Shown here: in pieces, positions 1-8,563 of the stretch
Numbering within the stretch: position 1 is the stretch's first letter
Layout: every line of letters starts with the position of its first letter
NCBI RefSeq assembly: GCF_900109915.1
Contig: NZ_FOBU01000002.1
Coordinates: 637,170-701,169, forward strand
Direction of reading: 5' to 3'
Source of the DNA: Luteibacter sp. UNCMF331Sha3.1
GTDB taxonomy: Bacteria > Pseudomonadota > Gammaproteobacteria > Xanthomonadales > Rhodanobacteraceae
Length of the DNA: 64,000 nucleotides
Notes under the pieces: model-generated
Told to the model about the DNA's origin: nothing
Seen by the model: the letters and a program-made list of their open reading frames with translations, nothing else
Database searches by the model: none
Made by a program: the position numbers and the translations under genes

Positions 1-524
1 TCGAGGTGCTGGGCTCCGCCGCCGACGGGGAAACCGCGTGGCGCGAACTCCAGCGCCTGAAACCGGACGTGCTCGTCACCGACATCGAGATGCCCGGGCT
101 CACGGGGCTGGAGCTCGCGCAGCGCATCCGCCGTCACGAGCTGCCGATGAAGGTGATCATCGTCACCACCTTCGCGCGGCCGGGTTTCCTGCGGCGCGCG
201 CTCGATGCGGGCGTGGGCGGCTACCTGCTCAAGGACGCCCCGGCGGAGGGGCTCGCCGAAGCGCTGCGCACGGTGCACCGGGGCGGACGTGCCATCGATC
301 CGCAGCTGGCGCTCGAAGCATGGTCCGACGCCGATCCCCTGAACGACCGGGAGCGTCAGGTCCTGCGGCTGGCCGGCGAGGGGCACTCCGCCAGCGACAT
401 CGGCACGCAGCTCAACCTCTCGCACGGGACGGTACGCAACTACCTGTCCGAGGCCATCGGCAAGCTCGGCGCGGCCAACCGCATCGAGGCATACCGCCTG
501 GCCCGGCAGAAAGGCTGGCTCTGA
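1..524 (+). CDS. NarL/DesR-type response regulator, 5' truncated by window edge
   Basis: Partial gene: the reading frame is open from base 3 and the N-terminus lies outside the window. The visible part starts inside a receiver domain, with the phosphorylated Asp in LVTDIEMPG and the conserved Lys in YLLKDAP, and ends with a LuxR-type helix-turn-helix ([15 protein letters not shown] to [13 protein letters not shown]). This makes it a DNA-binding two-component regulator. The overall pattern is like the DesR family, whose members are often paired with a DesK-type sensor kinase; a partner would be expected just upstream but is not visible. The gene ends about 100 bp before queA and is probably functionally unrelated to it. 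Confidence 0.85.
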   Translation, partial: EVLGSAADGETAWRELQRLKPDVLVTDIEMPGLTGLELAQRIRRHELPMKVIIVTTFARPGFLRRALDAGVGGYLLKDAPAEGLAEALRTVHRGGRAIDPQLALEAWSDADPLNDRERQVLRLAGEGHSASDIGTQLNLSHGTVRNYLSEAIGKLGAANRIEAYRLARQKGWL

Positions 525-628
525 ACGACGTCGGCGGAAGCGGCCGGGCGTGTCGACGGTCGCGCCGGGGTCCCCCGGCCGCCCCGATGGGCGATAATGC
601 CCAACCGCTCCGCCGCTCGGCCGTCCCC

Positions 629-1663
629 GTGAAAAAATCCGACTTCGATTTCGACCTTCCGCCCGAACTGATCGCGCAGGCCCCACTGGCCCGCCGGTCG
701 GGCAGCCGGCTGCTGGTGGTCGACGTCGAGGCGCATACGAAGAAGGACCGCCGGTTCGTCGACCTGCCGGAGATGCTCGGCCCCGGCGACCTGCTGGTCT
801 TCAACGACACCCGGGTGCTGCCGGCGCGCCTGTACGGCCGGAAGGAGTCCGGCGGCGCGGTGGAGATCCTGATCGAGCGCGTCACCGGCGCGCACGAAGC
901 CCGCGCCCAGCTCGGCGTCAGCAAGAAGCCGAAAGAGGGTGGCCGGATCGAGCTCGCCGACGGCAGCATGGTCACGGTGCTCGGTCGCGAGGGCGAATTC
1001 TTCCTCCTGCGGTTCGAGGGCGACGAGCCGCTGGAGCGCGTTCTGTCGCGGCTCGGCGAGATGCCGCTGCCGCCGTACATCGAGCGCGGCGCCGACGAGG
1101 CCGACAAGGAGCGCTACCAGACGGTGTTCGCACGCACGCCGGGCGCGGTGGCCGCGCCCACGGCGGGCCTGCATTTCGACGAGGAGCTGCTCGCCCGCCT
1201 GCGCGAGCGCGGCGTCGACATGGGCTACGTCACCCTGCACGTCGGTGCGGGCACGTTCCAGCCGATGCGTGCCGACGACATCCGCGACCACGTGATGCAC
1301 CGCGAGTGGCTGAACGTCGGTGCCGGGCTGGTCGAGAAGATCCGCGCCACCCGCGCCGCCGGCGGCCGCGTCGTCGCGGTGGGCACCACCGTGGTCCGGG
1401 CGCTCGAAAGCGCCACCGTCGAGGGCGTGCTGCGGCCCTTCGCGGGCGAGACGCAGATCTTCATCTTCCCCGGTTACCGGATCACCAGCGTCGACGCCCT
1501 GATCACCAACTTCCACCTGCCGCAGTCCACGCTCCTGATGCTGGTCTCGGCGCTGGCGGGCAAGGAAGCGATCTTCGACGCGTACCGCTACGCCGTGCTG
1601 CAGCGCTACCGCTTCTTCTCGTACGGCGACGCGATGCTGATCCTGCCGCCGAAACGCGTGTGA
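629..1663 (+). CDS. queA: S-adenosylmethionine:tRNA ribosyltransferase-isomerase QueA
   Basis: QueA transfers and isomerises the ribosyl moiety of SAM onto 7-aminomethyl-deazaguanine in tRNA, giving epoxyqueuosine at the wobble position. The 344-residue product has the family signature throughout: N-terminal [53 protein letters not shown] and the C-terminal [20 protein letters not shown] chose the GTG at 629 because the protein then begins exactly where QueA proteins usually begin. The longer frame adds low-quality sequence, and an in-frame ATG at 587 adds 14 residues not typical of the family. A GATAAT hexamer at 592-597 may be part of the promoter. The usual downstream partner tgt is not next to it; a chemotaxis cluster follows. 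Confidence 0.95.
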   Translation: MKKSDFDFDLPPELIAQAPLARRSGSRLLVVDVEAHTKKDRRFVDLPEMLGPGDLLVFNDTRVLPARLYGRKESGGAVEILIERVTGAHEARAQLGVSKKPKEGGRIELADGSMVTVLGREGEFFLLRFEGDEPLERVLSRLGEMPLPPYIERGADEADKERYQTVFARTPGAVAAPTAGLHFDEELLARLRERGVDMGYVTLHVGAGTFQPMRADDIRDHVMHREWLNVGAGLVEKIRATRAAGGRVVAVGTTVVRALESATVEGVLRPFAGETQIFIFPGYRITSVDALITNFHLPQSTLLMLVSALAGKEAIFDAYRYAVLQRYRFFSYGDAMLILPPKRV

Positions 1664-1692
1664 AGTTGCCGCTGCCTAGGTAGGAGCCGCGC

Positions 1693-1719
1693 TAAAGGTT
1701 TCCGCGGCAGCGCCGATAA
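1693..1719 (+). promoter_or_regulatory. FliA (sigma-28) promoter of the chemotaxis operon
   Basis: TAAA at 1693-1696, a spacer of exactly 15 bases, then GCCGATAA at 1712-1719. This is a perfect match to the flagellar sigma-28 consensus (TAAA-N15-GCCGATAA). It lies about 30 bp upstream of the STAS gene start at 1751 and points towards it, so it most likely starts the STAS-cheY-cheA transcript. Confidence 0.8.
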
Positions 1720-1750
1720 GCCCACCGAACGACCCCCGACGGTACGGACG

Positions 1751-2068
1751 ATGGCGAAGAAATCCTCCAAAGACTCCACGCGTGCGCCCCTGGCGCTCGA
1801 CGCGGACCTGCGCATCGCCGCCGCGCCGGCCCTGCGCGAGACGTTGCTCGCCGCGCTCGCCGCCCGCGAACCCATCGCGATCGACGCGTCGGCCGTCGGC
1901 CAGATCGACACGGCCGGCCTGCAGGTGCTGGCCGCGTTCTCGCGCGATGCGCATGCCGCCGGCCTGCCGGTGACCTGGGCCGGCGTCAGCGACACCCTGC
2001 GTCGCGGCGTGGCCGCGCTCGACCTCACTGCTTTGATTGAACTGCCGGCCGACGCCGGCGTGAACTGA
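1751..2068 (+). CDS. STAS-domain protein of chemotaxis cluster
   Basis: Small soluble protein of 105 residues with a single STAS (anti-sigma-factor-antagonist-like) domain. The motif GQIDTAGLQVLAAF matches the loop and helix that carry the phosphorylatable Ser/Thr in SpoIIAA-like proteins, here a Thr. It is the first gene behind the FliA promoter and is followed after 10 bp by cheY. STAS proteins are found in this position in several chemotaxis clusters of Xanthomonadales and pseudomonads, but their role there is not settled. A second STAS gene closes the cluster. ATG start with a short lysine-rich N-terminus. Confidence 0.8.
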   Translation: MAKKSSKDSTRAPLALDADLRIAAAPALRETLLAALAAREPIAIDASAVGQIDTAGLQVLAAFSRDAHAAGLPVTWAGVSDTLRRGVAALDLTALIELPADAGVN

Positions 2069-2078
2069 AGGTGCAGCA

Positions 2079-2441
2079 ATGGCAAAGATTCTTGCGGTAG
2101 ACGATTCGGCCTCCATGCGCAGCATGGTGGCTTTCACCCTGCGCGGCGCGGGCCACGACGTCGACGAGGCCGACAACGGCCAGGCGGCGATCGATACGGC
2201 GCGCGGTACGAAATTCGACCTCGTGCTCGCCGACGTCAACATGCCGGTGATGGACGGCATCTCGATGGTGCGCGAAATGCGCACGATGGCCGGCTACAGC
2301 GGCGTGCCGATCCTGATGCTGACCACCGAGTCCAATCCGGAAAAGAAGATGGAAGGCAAGGCCGCCGGTGCCACCGGCTGGCTGGTGAAGCCTTTCGACC
2401 CCGACCAGCTGCTGGCCACCGTCGCCCGCGTGCTCGGCTGA
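2079..2441 (+). CDS. cheY: CheY-like single-domain response regulator
   Basis: A stand-alone receiver domain of 120 residues, the usual size of CheY. Acidic pocket residues Asp8-Asp9, phospho-acceptor Asp52 in LVLADVNMPVMDG, Thr in LMLTTES and Lys in GWLVKPFDP are all present. It would take phosphate from the CheA encoded immediately downstream (36 bp gap) and act on the flagellar motor or another output. The gene order cheY-cheA-cheW-mcp-cheR-cheD-cheB matches the che2 cluster of Pseudomonas aeruginosa, so the output may not be the motor. No cheZ phosphatase gene is present in the cluster. Confidence 0.92.
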   Translation: MAKILAVDDSASMRSMVAFTLRGAGHDVDEADNGQAAIDTARGTKFDLVLADVNMPVMDGISMVREMRTMAGYSGVPILMLTTESNPEKKMEGKAAGATGWLVKPFDPDQLLATVARVLG

Positions 2442-2477
2442 TTCACCCGCAACACGTTCCGGCAATCAGGGTTTCCC

Positions 2478-4460
2478 ATGTCCAAAGTCGATCTGGCGCA
2501 ATTCCACAAGGCGTTCCACGAGGAAAGCCTCGACGGTCTCGACGCCATGGAGCAGGCGCTCCTCGCGCTGGACGAGGGTGCCGACGATCCGGAACTGATC
2601 AACGTCGTGTTCCGCGCCGCCCATTCGATCAAGGGGGGTGCGGCCACGTTCGGCTTCGCCGACGTCGCCGCGTTCACGCACGTGGCCGAAAACCTCATGG
2701 ACGAGGTCCGCAGCGGCCGTCGTCCGATGGACAAGGCCGTGGTGGAGTTGCTGCTGCGCTCGGGCGACACCGTGCGCGACATGCTTTCGCTGTCCATGGC
2801 CGGCCAGCCCGCCGCCACCGCCGAGAGCCAGGGCCTGCTGGCCGAGCTGTCTGCGATGGTCTCCGGCGTCGCCGCCGCGGCGCCCGCGGCGGCTCGCGCG
2901 GCCGCGCCGGTCGAAGCGATCGAAGGCTGGGACATCGCCTTCCGCCCGTTCGACTACCTGCTGAAGACCGGTAACGACCCCGCCCGCATGTTCCGCGAGC
3001 TGGCTGCGCTCGGTCCGCTCCAGGTCTCGTGCGACGCCACCGCGCTTCCGGCGCTGGCCGACATGGACGCGTCGTCGTCGTACCTCGGGTGGACGCTTCG
3101 CCTCGATGCCGGCGCGAAGCGCGCGGCGGTCGAAGGCGTGTTCGACTGGGTCGACGGCGACTGCGACCTCACGCTGACCCCCCGCATCGCCGTGCCGGTC
3201 GTCGAGCCCGTCGTCGCGGCGCCCGTCGCGGCGCCCGCGACGGCTGCACCGCGCGCGGTACGCGACGTCGCCGCCAATACCGAGGCGAGCTCGGTGCGCG
3301 TCGGTATCGAGAAAATCGACACCCTGATCAATCTCGTCGGCGAGCTGGTCATCACCCAGTCGATGCTCAGCCAGTTCCACGACGGCGTGGACCCGGGCCA
3401 GCTCGACATGCTGCGCCAGGGCCTGGCCCAGCTTTCGCGCCACACGCGCGAGTTGCAGGAAAGCGTGATGAGCATCCGCATGCTGCCCATCAGCACGGTG
3501 TTCAACCGCTTCCCGCGCCTCGTGCGCGACCTCGCCCAGAAGCTCGAAAAGAAGGTCGTGCTCGACATGCGCGGCGAAACCACCGAGCTCGACAAGACGG
3601 TGCTGGAAAAGATCGGCGATCCGCTGGTTCACCTCGTGCGCAATGCGATCGACCACGGCCTGGAAGTACCGGCCAGGCGGCTCGCCGCCGGCAAGGGCGA
3701 CACGGGTACGCTGCGCATGGAGGCCTTCCATCGTGGCGGCTCCATCGTGGTGGAAGTGGCCGACGACGGCGCGGGTCTGAACCGCGACGCGATCGTGGCG
3801 AAAGCCATCCAGCGCGGCATCATCGCCTCCGGCGATGGCATGTCCGACGACGCGGTGGCGGATCTCATCTTCGAGGCGGGCTTCTCGACCGCGGCCGCGA
3901 CCACCGACCTCTCGGGCCGCGGTGTGGGCATGGATGTCGTGCGCCGTAACGTCATGGACCTCGGCGGCACCGTTTCCATCCGCAGCACGCACGGGTCCGG
4001 CACCACGTTCACCATCGCGCTTCCGCTCACCCTCGCCATCATCGACGGCCTCACCGCCGCGGTGGGCGCGGAAACCTACATCGTGCCGCTGGTATCGATC
4101 GTGGAATCGGTGCAGGTGAAGCCGGACGCCATCCGTAGCGTGGCCGGCGGCGGCGAGCTCTTCCGCTTCCGCGACCACTGGCTGCCGATCGTGCGTCTCT
4201 ACGACGTGTTCGGCTGCGAAGGCCCGCGACGGGCGATCGACGAGGGCATCGTCATCGTCGTGGAAGGCGAGGGTACTCGTATCGGCCTCTTCGTCGACGA
4301 GCTCATCGGCCAGCAGCAGGCCGTGGTGAAGTCCCTGGAAGCCAACTACCGCCGCGTGGCGGGCATTTCCGGCGCCACGATCCTCGCCGACGGCGCGGTG
4401 GCGCTGATCGCCGACGTGGCCGGTCTCGTCCGCCTGCAGTCGCGCCGCAAGGCGGCGTAA
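2478..4460 (+). CDS. cheA: Chemotaxis histidine kinase CheA
   Basis: Histidine autokinase of 660 residues at the centre of the chemoreceptor array. Domain order: P1 HPt domain (1-110) with phospho-His49 in RAAHSIKGGAATFGF; a region at about 157-245 that could be P2; P3 dimerisation (about 270-335, starting VRVGIEKIDTLINLVGELVITQS); P4 ATPase with N box LVRNAIDHGLE, G1 DDGAGLN and G2 GRGVGMDVV; and a C-terminal CheW-like P5 (about 515-655). All catalytic motifs are intact. It is co-transcribed with the STAS and cheY genes; cheW follows after 200 bp holding a REP-like repeat and a second FliA-type promoter. Confidence 0.95.
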   Translation: MSKVDLAQFHKAFHEESLDGLDAMEQALLALDEGADDPELINVVFRAAHSIKGGAATFGFADVAAFTHVAENLMDEVRSGRRPMDKAVVELLLRSGDTVRDMLSLSMAGQPAATAESQGLLAELSAMVSGVAAAAPAAARAAAPVEAIEGWDIAFRPFDYLLKTGNDPARMFRELAALGPLQVSCDATALPALADMDASSSYLGWTLRLDAGAKRAAVEGVFDWVDGDCDLTLTPRIAVPVVEPVVAAPVAAPATAAPRAVRDVAANTEASSVRVGIEKIDTLINLVGELVITQSMLSQFHDGVDPGQLDMLRQGLAQLSRHTRELQESVMSIRMLPISTVFNRFPRLVRDLAQKLEKKVVLDMRGETTELDKTVLEKIGDPLVHLVRNAIDHGLEVPARRLAAGKGDTGTLRMEAFHRGGSIVVEVADDGAGLNRDAIVAKAIQRGIIASGDGMSDDAVADLIFEAGFSTAAATTDLSGRGVGMDVVRRNVMDLGGTVSIRSTHGSGTTFTIALPLTLAIIDGLTAAVGAETYIVPLVSIVESVQVKPDAIRSVAGGGELFRFRDHWLPIVRLYDVFGCEGPRRAIDEGIVIVVEGEGTRIGLFVDELIGQQQAVVKSLEANYRRVAGISGATILADGAVALIADVAGLVRLQSRRKAA

Positions 4461-4485
4461 GCATCCATCGATCCGCCCGTTGCCC

Positions 4486-4550
4486 GGTGGGAGCCAGCCT
4501 GCTGGCGACGGGTGCTTGCCGCGAGCTCGCTTCGCCAGCAGGCCGGGGCG
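4486..4550. repeat. REP-like palindromic repeat, copy 1
   Basis: Contains GGTGGGAGCCAGCCTGCTGG, then a variable loop and the inverted arm CGCCAGCAGG, somewhat decayed at the right end. Same family as the repeats at 11245, 20816, 22261, 22459, 25237 and 25335. It lies in the cheA-cheW gap. Confidence 0.7.
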
Positions 4551-4585
4551 GGTTCCTGCCGGGCGAACACAGGTCGATTTCCCTC

Positions 4586-4612
4586 TCAAGTCCCGGCGGC
4601 AACGGCCGATAC
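4586..4612 (+). promoter_or_regulatory. Second FliA-type promoter, upstream of cheW
   Basis: TCAA at 4586-4589, a spacer of 15 bases and GCCGATAC at 4605-4612: two mismatches to the sigma-28 consensus. It lies about 50 bp upstream of the cheW start and would allow cheW-mcp-cheRDB to be transcribed separately from cheYA, across the intervening REP element. Confidence 0.6.
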
Positions 4613-4662
4613 GCCTCTGGTAAGGGGCCCGAACCGCCGCTCAGATCCGCCGTGGGAACGAC

Positions 4663-5178
4663 ATGAATCAGCACGCCAGCACCGCCACCGATGCGACCGA
4701 CGAGGTCGTGCAGTACCTCACAGTCAACCTTGGCAACGAGGAATACGGCGTCGACATCCTCGCCGTTCGCGAGATCCGTGGCTGGACGCCCGTCACCCGC
4801 ATCCCCCAGGCGCCGTCGTACGTCCTCGGCGTGCTGAACCTCCGCGGTGCCATCGTGCCGGTGCTCGACCTGCGCCTGCGCTTCGGCCTGACACGCGAGG
4901 AGTACACCGCCACCACGGTGTGCGTCATCGTCATGGTCGCTGGCCGGCAGTTCGGCGTGGTGGTCGATGCCGTTTCCGACGTGGTCGACGTCCTGCCAGG
5001 CAGCGTCCGTCCGGTGCCTGACATGGGTACCACCGTCGATACCGAATACCTCAAGGGGCTGACGTCCGTCGGCGAGCGCATGGTGTTGCTGCTCGACGTC
5101 GATCGTCTCCTCCAGCCGCAGGATGCGCAGATCCTCGAGGCCGCCCTGGCCTCGTCCGAAGCAAAAGCCGTCGCCTGA
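4663..5178 (+). CDS. cheW: Chemotaxis coupling protein CheW
   Basis: Adaptor of 171 residues that links receptors to CheA in the signalling array. It has the CheW fold signatures YLTVNLGNEEYGVDILAVREIRGW, the TRIPQAPSYVLGVLNLRGAIVPVLDLR core and IVMVAGRQFGVVVDAVSDVVD. The start ATG at 4663 follows the FliA-type promoter by about 50 bp. The next gene (mcp) starts 53 bp downstream. Confidence 0.95.
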   Translation: MNQHASTATDATDEVVQYLTVNLGNEEYGVDILAVREIRGWTPVTRIPQAPSYVLGVLNLRGAIVPVLDLRLRFGLTREEYTATTVCVIVMVAGRQFGVVVDAVSDVVDVLPGSVRPVPDMGTTVDTEYLKGLTSVGERMVLLLDVDRLLQPQDAQILEAALASSEAKAVA

Positions 5179-5231
5179 AGCCCACGTGCGGGCGGCCCAG
5201 GCCGGTCCCGCGATTGCCGATTGGAATCGTG

Positions 5232-6947
5232 ATGAAGAAGTTCAAGCTCAAAGTCCCCGCGATGACCGTCCGCGGCCGCCTCTACGGCGTGCTCGGCCTG
5301 CTCACCCTCATGCTGCTGGGTGGCGCCGCCGTCGGGCTCGGCTCCATGCACTTCCAGAACGAAGGCATGCGCCGCATTTACGAAGAAGAACTCGTGCCGT
5401 CGGAGATGCTCAACCGCATCGCCACGAACTCGCTGATGTCGTTCGTCGTGCTTGGTGAGGCATCCGCCAAGGTCACCAATGCCGACCAGGTGAAGCAGAA
5501 GATCGCGGAGTTCCAGAAGTACCAGGACGAACTGCAGAGGACGAAGGCCGACTTCCTGAAGGTGCCGATGTCGGCCGACATCAAGAAGCTGTACGACCAG
5601 TGGGAAGCGACCAACGCCGACTACGGTCAGGCCAAGACCGACATGCTCGACGCCCTGACGCACGCCGATGAGGGTGCCAGCGACGTTCTCGAGCTGCAGG
5701 TGCGCCCGCTCCTCATGGAGCGCCAGGCCCAGCTGGCTAAGCTCGTGCAGGGCAAGCGTGACGAAGCCGCGGCGATCTTCGCGAAGGAGTCCGTGCAGTA
5801 CAAGACGATCCGCGCGGTCAGCATCGTGTCGCTCGCGCTCGGTCTCGCCATCTGCCTGTTGATCGGCGTGCTCGTGGTGCGCTCCATCATCCGCACGCTG
5901 TCGCATGCGGTGCAGGTCGCCCACCTGATCGCCGAAGGCAAACTCGGCCACGACGTGCAGGTGACGCGCAGCGACGAACTCGGCCAGCTGCAGGGCGCGT
6001 TCCGTGCGATGGACGAGCGCCTCGGCGCGATCGTCGCCGAAGTCCGCCACGGCGCGGGCTCGGTCAGCACCGCCGCGCAGCAGATCTCGCGCGGCAACGA
6101 CGACCTCTCGCAGCGCACGCAGGAACAGGCATCGAGCCTCGAGGAAACCGCGTCGTCGATGGAAGAAATGACCTCGACGGTGAAGCAGAACGCCGAAAAC
6201 GCCAGCCACGCCAACCAGCTCGCCCGCGGCGCGCGCGAGCAGGCGGAACGCGGTGGCGAAGTGGTCGCGCAGACCGTCGTCGCGATGCGCGACATCCATT
6301 CGTCCAGCAAGAAGATCTCCGACATCGTCAGCCTCATCGACGAAATCGCGTTCCAGACCAACCTGCTCGCACTCAACGCGGCGGTGGAAGCCGCACGTGC
6401 GGGCGAGCAGGGCCGTGGCTTCGCCGTGGTCGCCACCGAGGTGCGCAACCTGGCGCAGCGCTCGGCGAACGCCGCGAAGGAGATCAAGGGCCTCATCAAC
6501 GACAGCGCCGACAAGGTCGCCACGGGTTCGGCGCTGGTCGACCAGTCCGGCAGGGCACTGGCCGAGATCGTCGACAGCGTGAAGAAGGTGACGGACATCG
6601 TCGCCGAGATCGCCGCCGCCAGCGCCGAGCAGTCGGCGGGCATCGATCAGGTGAACCACGCCGTGCTGCAGATGGACGAAATGACCCAGCAGAACGCCGC
6701 GCTGGTCGAAGAGTCCGCCGCCGCCGCCCGCGCGATGCACGAGCAGGCCACGGAGCTCAGCCGCCAGGTCGCGTTCTTCCAGATCTCGGGTCAGGCCGGT
6801 GCCGCCGCCGCGGCCCGGGCGCCGCGCAAGGATCCGGCGCGCGAAGAAATGGAAACCGTGTTCGCCGCCGTGCGCAGCGCACCGGCCCCGCGTGCCCCGC
6901 GTCCGGTCGCCGAGTCGGCCGACGCCGGAGCCTGGAAGGAGTTCTGA
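5232..6947 (+). CDS. Methyl-accepting chemotaxis protein with CheR-tether tail
   Basis: Transmembrane chemoreceptor of 571 residues. TM1 at about 16-38, a periplasmic four-helix-bundle-like sensor (about 39-192), TM2 at about 195-217, HAMP (about 218-270) and a long signalling coiled coil with the invariant tip ([20 protein letters not shown], near residue 373). An Ala/Pro-rich linker leads to a C-terminal AWKEF, which fits the x-W-x-x-F pentapeptide that tethers CheR (NWETF in E. coli Tar, GWEEF in P. aeruginosa Aer2/McpB). The ATG at 5232 gives a typical short basic N-terminus; a TTG six codons upstream is less likely. cheR follows after 3 bp. Confidence 0.93.
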   Translation: MKKFKLKVPAMTVRGRLYGVLGLLTLMLLGGAAVGLGSMHFQNEGMRRIYEEELVPSEMLNRIATNSLMSFVVLGEASAKVTNADQVKQKIAEFQKYQDELQRTKADFLKVPMSADIKKLYDQWEATNADYGQAKTDMLDALTHADEGASDVLELQVRPLLMERQAQLAKLVQGKRDEAAAIFAKESVQYKTIRAVSIVSLALGLAICLLIGVLVVRSIIRTLSHAVQVAHLIAEGKLGHDVQVTRSDELGQLQGAFRAMDERLGAIVAEVRHGAGSVSTAAQQISRGNDDLSQRTQEQASSLEETASSMEEMTSTVKQNAENASHANQLARGAREQAERGGEVVAQTVVAMRDIHSSSKKISDIVSLIDEIAFQTNLLALNAAVEAARAGEQGRGFAVVATEVRNLAQRSANAAKEIKGLINDSADKVATGSALVDQSGRALAEIVDSVKKVTDIVAEIAAASAEQSAGIDQVNHAVLQMDEMTQQNAALVEESAAAARAMHEQATELSRQVAFFQISGQAGAAAAARAPRKDPAREEMETVFAAVRSAPAPRAPRPVAESADAGAWKEF

Positions 6948-6950
6948 TCG

Positions 6951-7823
6951 ATGAACGCGCTCGTCGACAACGGCGATGCCGCCGGTCTGGCGGGCGCCAC
7001 GGGACCGAACCTCGGCGAAGCCGAGTTCGCGTTCCTCCGCGAATTCGTGTTGCAGCACTGCGGCATCGCGCTGGGCGACCACAAGCGGCAGCTGGTGCAG
7101 GGGCGTCTGCTCCGCCGGCTGCGCGCGCTGGGGCTGCCCGGCTTCGCGGACTACTGCGAGCTGCTTCGCCGCGATCCGCAATCCGAGCTCGGCGAGCTGG
7201 CCAGCTGCATCAGCACGAACGTCACGTCGTTCTTCCGCGAGATGCATCACTACGATCTGCTGATCGACGAGCTGCTGCCGCGCTGGCTCGACGAGAAGCG
7301 CGGCGGACGCCTGCGCATCTGGTCCGCCGGTTGCTCCACGGGTGAGGAGCCCTACGCCATCGCGATGGTGCTCGCCGAAGCGCTCGAGCGCGCCAACGCG
7401 AGCGTCGACGCGAAGATCCTCGCGACCGACCTCTCGCCGCAGGCGCTGGCCGCCGCGCGCAAGGGCGTGTATCCGGTCGACCGGCTCGGTGGCGTCAGCG
7501 ACGCGCGTCGCAAGCGTTGGTTCCTGCGTGGCGAAGGCGCTTACGACGGCTTCGTCCAGATTCACCCTCGTCTGCGCGAGCTGGTCACGATTCAGCCGCT
7601 AAACCTTCTTCACGAATGGCCCATGCAGGGCCGCTTCGACGCGATCTTCTGCCGTAACGTGGTCATCTACTTCGACAAGCCTACCAAGCAGCGCCTGTTC
7701 GCCCGTTACGCGGGCCAGCTGGAGAGCCGCGGCTACCTGTTCCTGGGGCACTCGGAGTCCATGTACGGGCTGTCCGAAGACTTCGACCTGATCGGCCGCA
7801 CCGTCTACCGGAAGCGGACATGA
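6951..7823 (+). CDS. cheR: Chemoreceptor methyltransferase CheR
   Basis: SAM-dependent methyltransferase of 290 residues that methylates receptor glutamates for adaptation. The N-terminal helical domain (about 20-100) is followed by the methyltransferase fold, with the SAM-binding motif IWSAGCSTGEEPYAIAM (about 123-139), LATDLS and DAIFCRNVVIYFDK. Its 3' end overlaps cheD by 4 bp (ATGA), indicating translational coupling. The neighbouring receptor ends in a CheR-binding-like pentapeptide, which supports functional pairing of the two. Confidence 0.95.
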   Translation: MNALVDNGDAAGLAGATGPNLGEAEFAFLREFVLQHCGIALGDHKRQLVQGRLLRRLRALGLPGFADYCELLRRDPQSELGELASCISTNVTSFFREMHHYDLLIDELLPRWLDEKRGGRLRIWSAGCSTGEEPYAIAMVLAEALERANASVDAKILATDLSPQALAAARKGVYPVDRLGGVSDARRKRWFLRGEGAYDGFVQIHPRLRELVTIQPLNLLHEWPMQGRFDAIFCRNVVIYFDKPTKQRLFARYAGQLESRGYLFLGHSESMYGLSEDFDLIGRTVYRKRT

Positions 7824-8479
7824 GCGACGCGTTCGCCGTCCAGCCGCGCACGTTCGCGGGTTTCGACCCGAAGAACGTGCTGCCGGGTTTCGAGCACGTG
7901 CGCCGTTTCTGGGATCCGGCGCAGGAAGTGGTCACGGTCAAGATCCTGCCCGGCGAGTTCTACGTGAGCCGGCAGGAGGAAATGATCTCCACCGTGCTCG
8001 GCTCGTGCGTTTCCGCCTGCGTGCGCGACGCCCGCCTGCGGATCGGCGGCATGAACCACTTCATGCTCCCCGAGCCCACGGGGGAGCGTGACAGCTGGAG
8101 CTCCACGATCGGCAGGGCGGCGCGCTACGGCAACGATGCCATGGAGCAGCTGATCAACGCGATCCTGAAGGCCGGCGGGCGGCGCGACGACCTCGAAGTG
8201 AAGATCTTCGGGGGAGGGCGCGTGCTCGCCACCATGACGGACATCGGCCAGCGCAACATCGCCTTCGTGCAGCGGTACATCGCGACGGAGAAACTGAAGC
8301 TCTGCGCGGCCGACGTGGGCGACATCTACCCGCGCCAGGTCCAGTTCTTTCCGGTGAGCGGCAAGGTGCGCGTGCGCCAGCTGCGCTCCATGCACGACCA
8401 CAGCCTGGCCGATCGCGAGAAGAGATACCTCAAGCGATTGGCCGACGATCCGATAAAGGGAGAGGTCGAGCTGTTCTGA
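7820..8479 (+). CDS. cheD: Chemoreceptor glutamine deamidase CheD
   Basis: Protein of 219 residues. CheD converts specific receptor glutamines to glutamates, creating methylation sites. Family signatures are present: catalytic Cys in STVLGSCVSACV (about residue 62), catalytic His in GGMNHFMLP, VKIFGGG and an extended C-terminal region. It overlaps cheR by 4 bp and is followed by cheB, completing the adaptation module. Its N-terminal extension before the catalytic Cys (about 55 residues) is somewhat longer than in short CheD proteins. Confidence 0.93.
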   Translation: MSDAFAVQPRTFAGFDPKNVLPGFEHVRRFWDPAQEVVTVKILPGEFYVSRQEEMISTVLGSCVSACVRDARLRIGGMNHFMLPEPTGERDSWSSTIGRAARYGNDAMEQLINAILKAGGRRDDLEVKIFGGGRVLATMTDIGQRNIAFVQRYIATEKLKLCAADVGDIYPRQVQFFPVSGKVRVRQLRSMHDHSLADREKRYLKRLADDPIKGEVELF

Positions 8480-8563
8480 CGGCATCCGTCGGCAGCCGCC
8501 TCCATCCCACCGTCCGGTCGGCTCGCCGACGCCGGACGTCCCGCCACCCGAGTTGCAAGGCCC

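Noticed and set aside
1681-1712. TAGGAGCCGCG stretch after queA taken at first for another REP unit
   Set aside because: It lacks the inverted second arm, and the sequence is better explained by the FliA promoter that overlaps it.
2466-7565. Very long reverse-strand frames across the chemotaxis genes (707 and 965 codons)
   Set aside because: They mirror cheA, mcp and cheR on the opposite strand, contain His/Arg/Gly-rich sequence with no domains, and are expected by chance in GC-rich coding DNA.
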